Shown here: positions 4,922 through 6,146 of the stretch, piece by piece
How positions within the stretch are numbered: the first letter of the stretch is position 1
Layout of the letters: each line of letters starts with the position of its first letter
Origin: Haloarculaceae archaeon
GTDB lineage: Archaea > Halobacteriota > Halobacteria > Halobacteriales > Haloarculaceae
Assembly: GCA_028274885.1 (NCBI GenBank)
Contig: JAQCMX010000094.1
Location: 1-6,146, forward strand
Reading direction: 5' to 3'
Length of the DNA stretch: 6,146 bases
Position numbers and translations under genes: made by a program
The notes under the pieces: model-generated
What the model was told of the DNA's origin: nothing
What the model saw: the letters and a program-made list of their open reading frames with translations, nothing else
The model's database searches: none

Positions 4922-6124
4922 ATGACAAACCGGAACATACACGTCCAGCAGACGAGAGACCGGGCCGTCGAGGACCAGCACATCGAGATCGTCGAGCGCA
5001 AGGGACTGGGTCATCCGGATTCCATCTGCGACGGGGTCGCCGAGGCCGTCTCCAGACGGCTGGCACAGACGTATCTCGACCGCTTTGGGACGGTCTTACA
5101 CTTCAATACGGACGAAACCCAGCTCGTGGCGGGAGACTCCGCACCGGCGTTCGGCGGTGGCGAGGTCCTGGAACCGATCTATCTTCTCATCGTCGGACGT
5201 GCAACGAAAAGTCACCAGGGAGAGAAGATCCCGGCGGAGACCCTCGCACTCCGGGAGGCACGCTCGTATCTCGGGGAGAACTTTCCGTATCTGGATCTCG
5301 GCTCTGAGATTGTTATCGACGTGAAATTCGGCGAAGGAAGCGGCGATTTGCAGAAGGTGTTCGGGGAAGACGGTGGGGTTCCGATGGCAAACGACACCAG
5401 CTACGGTGTCGGCCACGCCCCCCTGTCCGAGACCGAACAGATCGTCTACAACACCGAACGACGCCTGAACGAGACCCTCGCGAATGACCACCCTGAAATC
5501 GGGCAGGATATCAAGGTGATGGGTAAGCGGGAGGGCGATCAGATCGACGTGACGGTTGCGGTCGCGATGGTCGACCGGTTTCTGGAAGGTATGGCGGCGT
5601 ATCAGAACGCTGTGGACCGGGTCGAAAGCTGCGTCGAGGAGATCGCACGTGAGTACACCGAACGGGAGCTCAGTGTGGCGGTCAACACGGCAGACAACAT
5701 CGAGGAGGGGGCGATCTATCTCACGACGACCGGGACCAGCGCCGAACAGGGTGACGACGGCTCAGTGGGTCGAGGGAACCGGGCCAGCGGCCTCATTACG
5801 CCGAACCGACCGATGAGTATGGAGGCGACGAGCGGCAAAAACCCGGTCAATCACATCGGCAAACTCTACAATCTCCTCAGCACGGAAATCGCGGGCTCGG
5901 TCGCCGATGAGGTAGGCGGGATCAGGCAGGTACAGCTTCGCCTGCTCAGCCAGATCGGTCAACCGATCGATCACCCACATATCGCTGAAGCGGAGGTCGT
6001 GACACAGGGGGACGTGGACGGTGAGCAGATAAACGAGAGGATTGCGGCGACGATCGACGACGAACTCGCGAACGTCACCGAGATCACCGAACGGATCATC
6101 CGGGGAGAACTCTCGACGTTCTGA
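4922..6124 (+). CDS. metK: Archaeal-type methionine adenosyltransferase (S-adenosylmethionine synthetase)
   Basis: This enzyme makes S-adenosylmethionine from methionine and ATP (EC 2.5.1.6) in the cytosol and supplies the methyl donor for nucleic-acid, lipid and cofactor methylation. At 400 residues it is the usual length of the archaeal MAT family, which is only distantly related to bacterial MetK. The N-terminal active-site block is ERKGLGHPDSICDG at 25-38, including His31 and Asp33. Further conserved stretches are FNTDETQLVAG (around 61-71), YLLIVGRAT (around 86-94) and the glycine/basic block GRGNRASGLITPNRPMSMEA at 283-302. This runs on through TSGKNPVNHIGKLYN. The protein ends in RIIRGELSTF. 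I see no frameshift or missing motif. It is monocistronic or loosely linked to the CYTH gene. The last 22 bases of the window hold nothing recognisable. Confidence 0.96.
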   Translation: MTNRNIHVQQTRDRAVEDQHIEIVERKGLGHPDSICDGVAEAVSRRLAQTYLDRFGTVLHFNTDETQLVAGDSAPAFGGGEVLEPIYLLIVGRATKSHQGEKIPAETLALREARSYLGENFPYLDLGSEIVIDVKFGEGSGDLQKVFGEDGGVPMANDTSYGVGHAPLSETEQIVYNTERRLNETLANDHPEIGQDIKVMGKREGDQIDVTVAVAMVDRFLEGMAAYQNAVDRVESCVEEIAREYTERELSVAVNTADNIEEGAIYLTTTGTSAEQGDDGSVGRGNRASGLITPNRPMSMEATSGKNPVNHIGKLYNLLSTEIAGSVADEVGGIRQVQLRLLSQIGQPIDHPHIAEAEVVTQGDVDGEQINERIAATIDDELANVTEITERIIRGELSTF

Positions 6125-6146
6125 CCGGATCCGCGGTCTGGTCTTT

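Noticed and set aside
1..6146. Mobile element, CRISPR array, tRNA or rRNA
   Set aside because: No transposase, direct-repeat array, long terminal inverted repeats or RNA-gene-like segment was seen on either strand.

Overview
This looks like a chromosomal segment of a halophilic archaeon (class Halobacteria). The coding sequences are GC-rich, the proteins are strongly acidic, and the gene content is archaeal: a CetZ-type tubulin homologue, an archaeal-type S-adenosylmethionine synthetase, a long archaeal FKBP and a tandem CrcB fluoride-channel pair. TATA-like elements sit about 27 nt upstream of most start codons, as expected for leaderless haloarchaeal mRNAs. Genus and species cannot be decided from the sequence.

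Layout. (1) Bases 1-1823, minus strand: an aminotransferase class V gene that runs off the left edge, preceded by two overlapping crcB genes. (2) Bases 1824-1988: a divergent intergenic region with several short inverted repeats. (3) Bases 1989-3062, plus strand: a compact CetZ-family gene. (4) Bases 3063-3099: a short convergent spacer. (5) Bases 3100-4101, minus strand: a SlyD-like FKBP prolyl isomerase with acidic extensions and a Gly/Met-rich tail. (6) Bases 4102-4209: a divergent promoter region with an inverted repeat midway between two TATA-like elements. (7) Bases 4210-4812, plus strand: a CYTH-domain triphosphatase/CyaB-like gene. (8) Bases 4922-6124, plus strand: metK. No gene-free stretch exceeds about 165 bases. 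I see no rRNA, tRNA, CRISPR array or mobile element.

Functionally this is mostly conserved housekeeping DNA: fluoride export (crcB pair), cytoskeleton or cell shape (CetZ), protein folding (FKBP), triphosphate or nucleotide chemistry (CYTH) and methyl-donor synthesis (MetK). The crcB genes are almost certainly co-translated. The other genes appear to have their own promoters. I do not see a clear new multi-gene system. The more interesting points are the unusual FKBP tail, the compact CetZ with an altered T7-loop region, and the inverted repeats placed at promoters.
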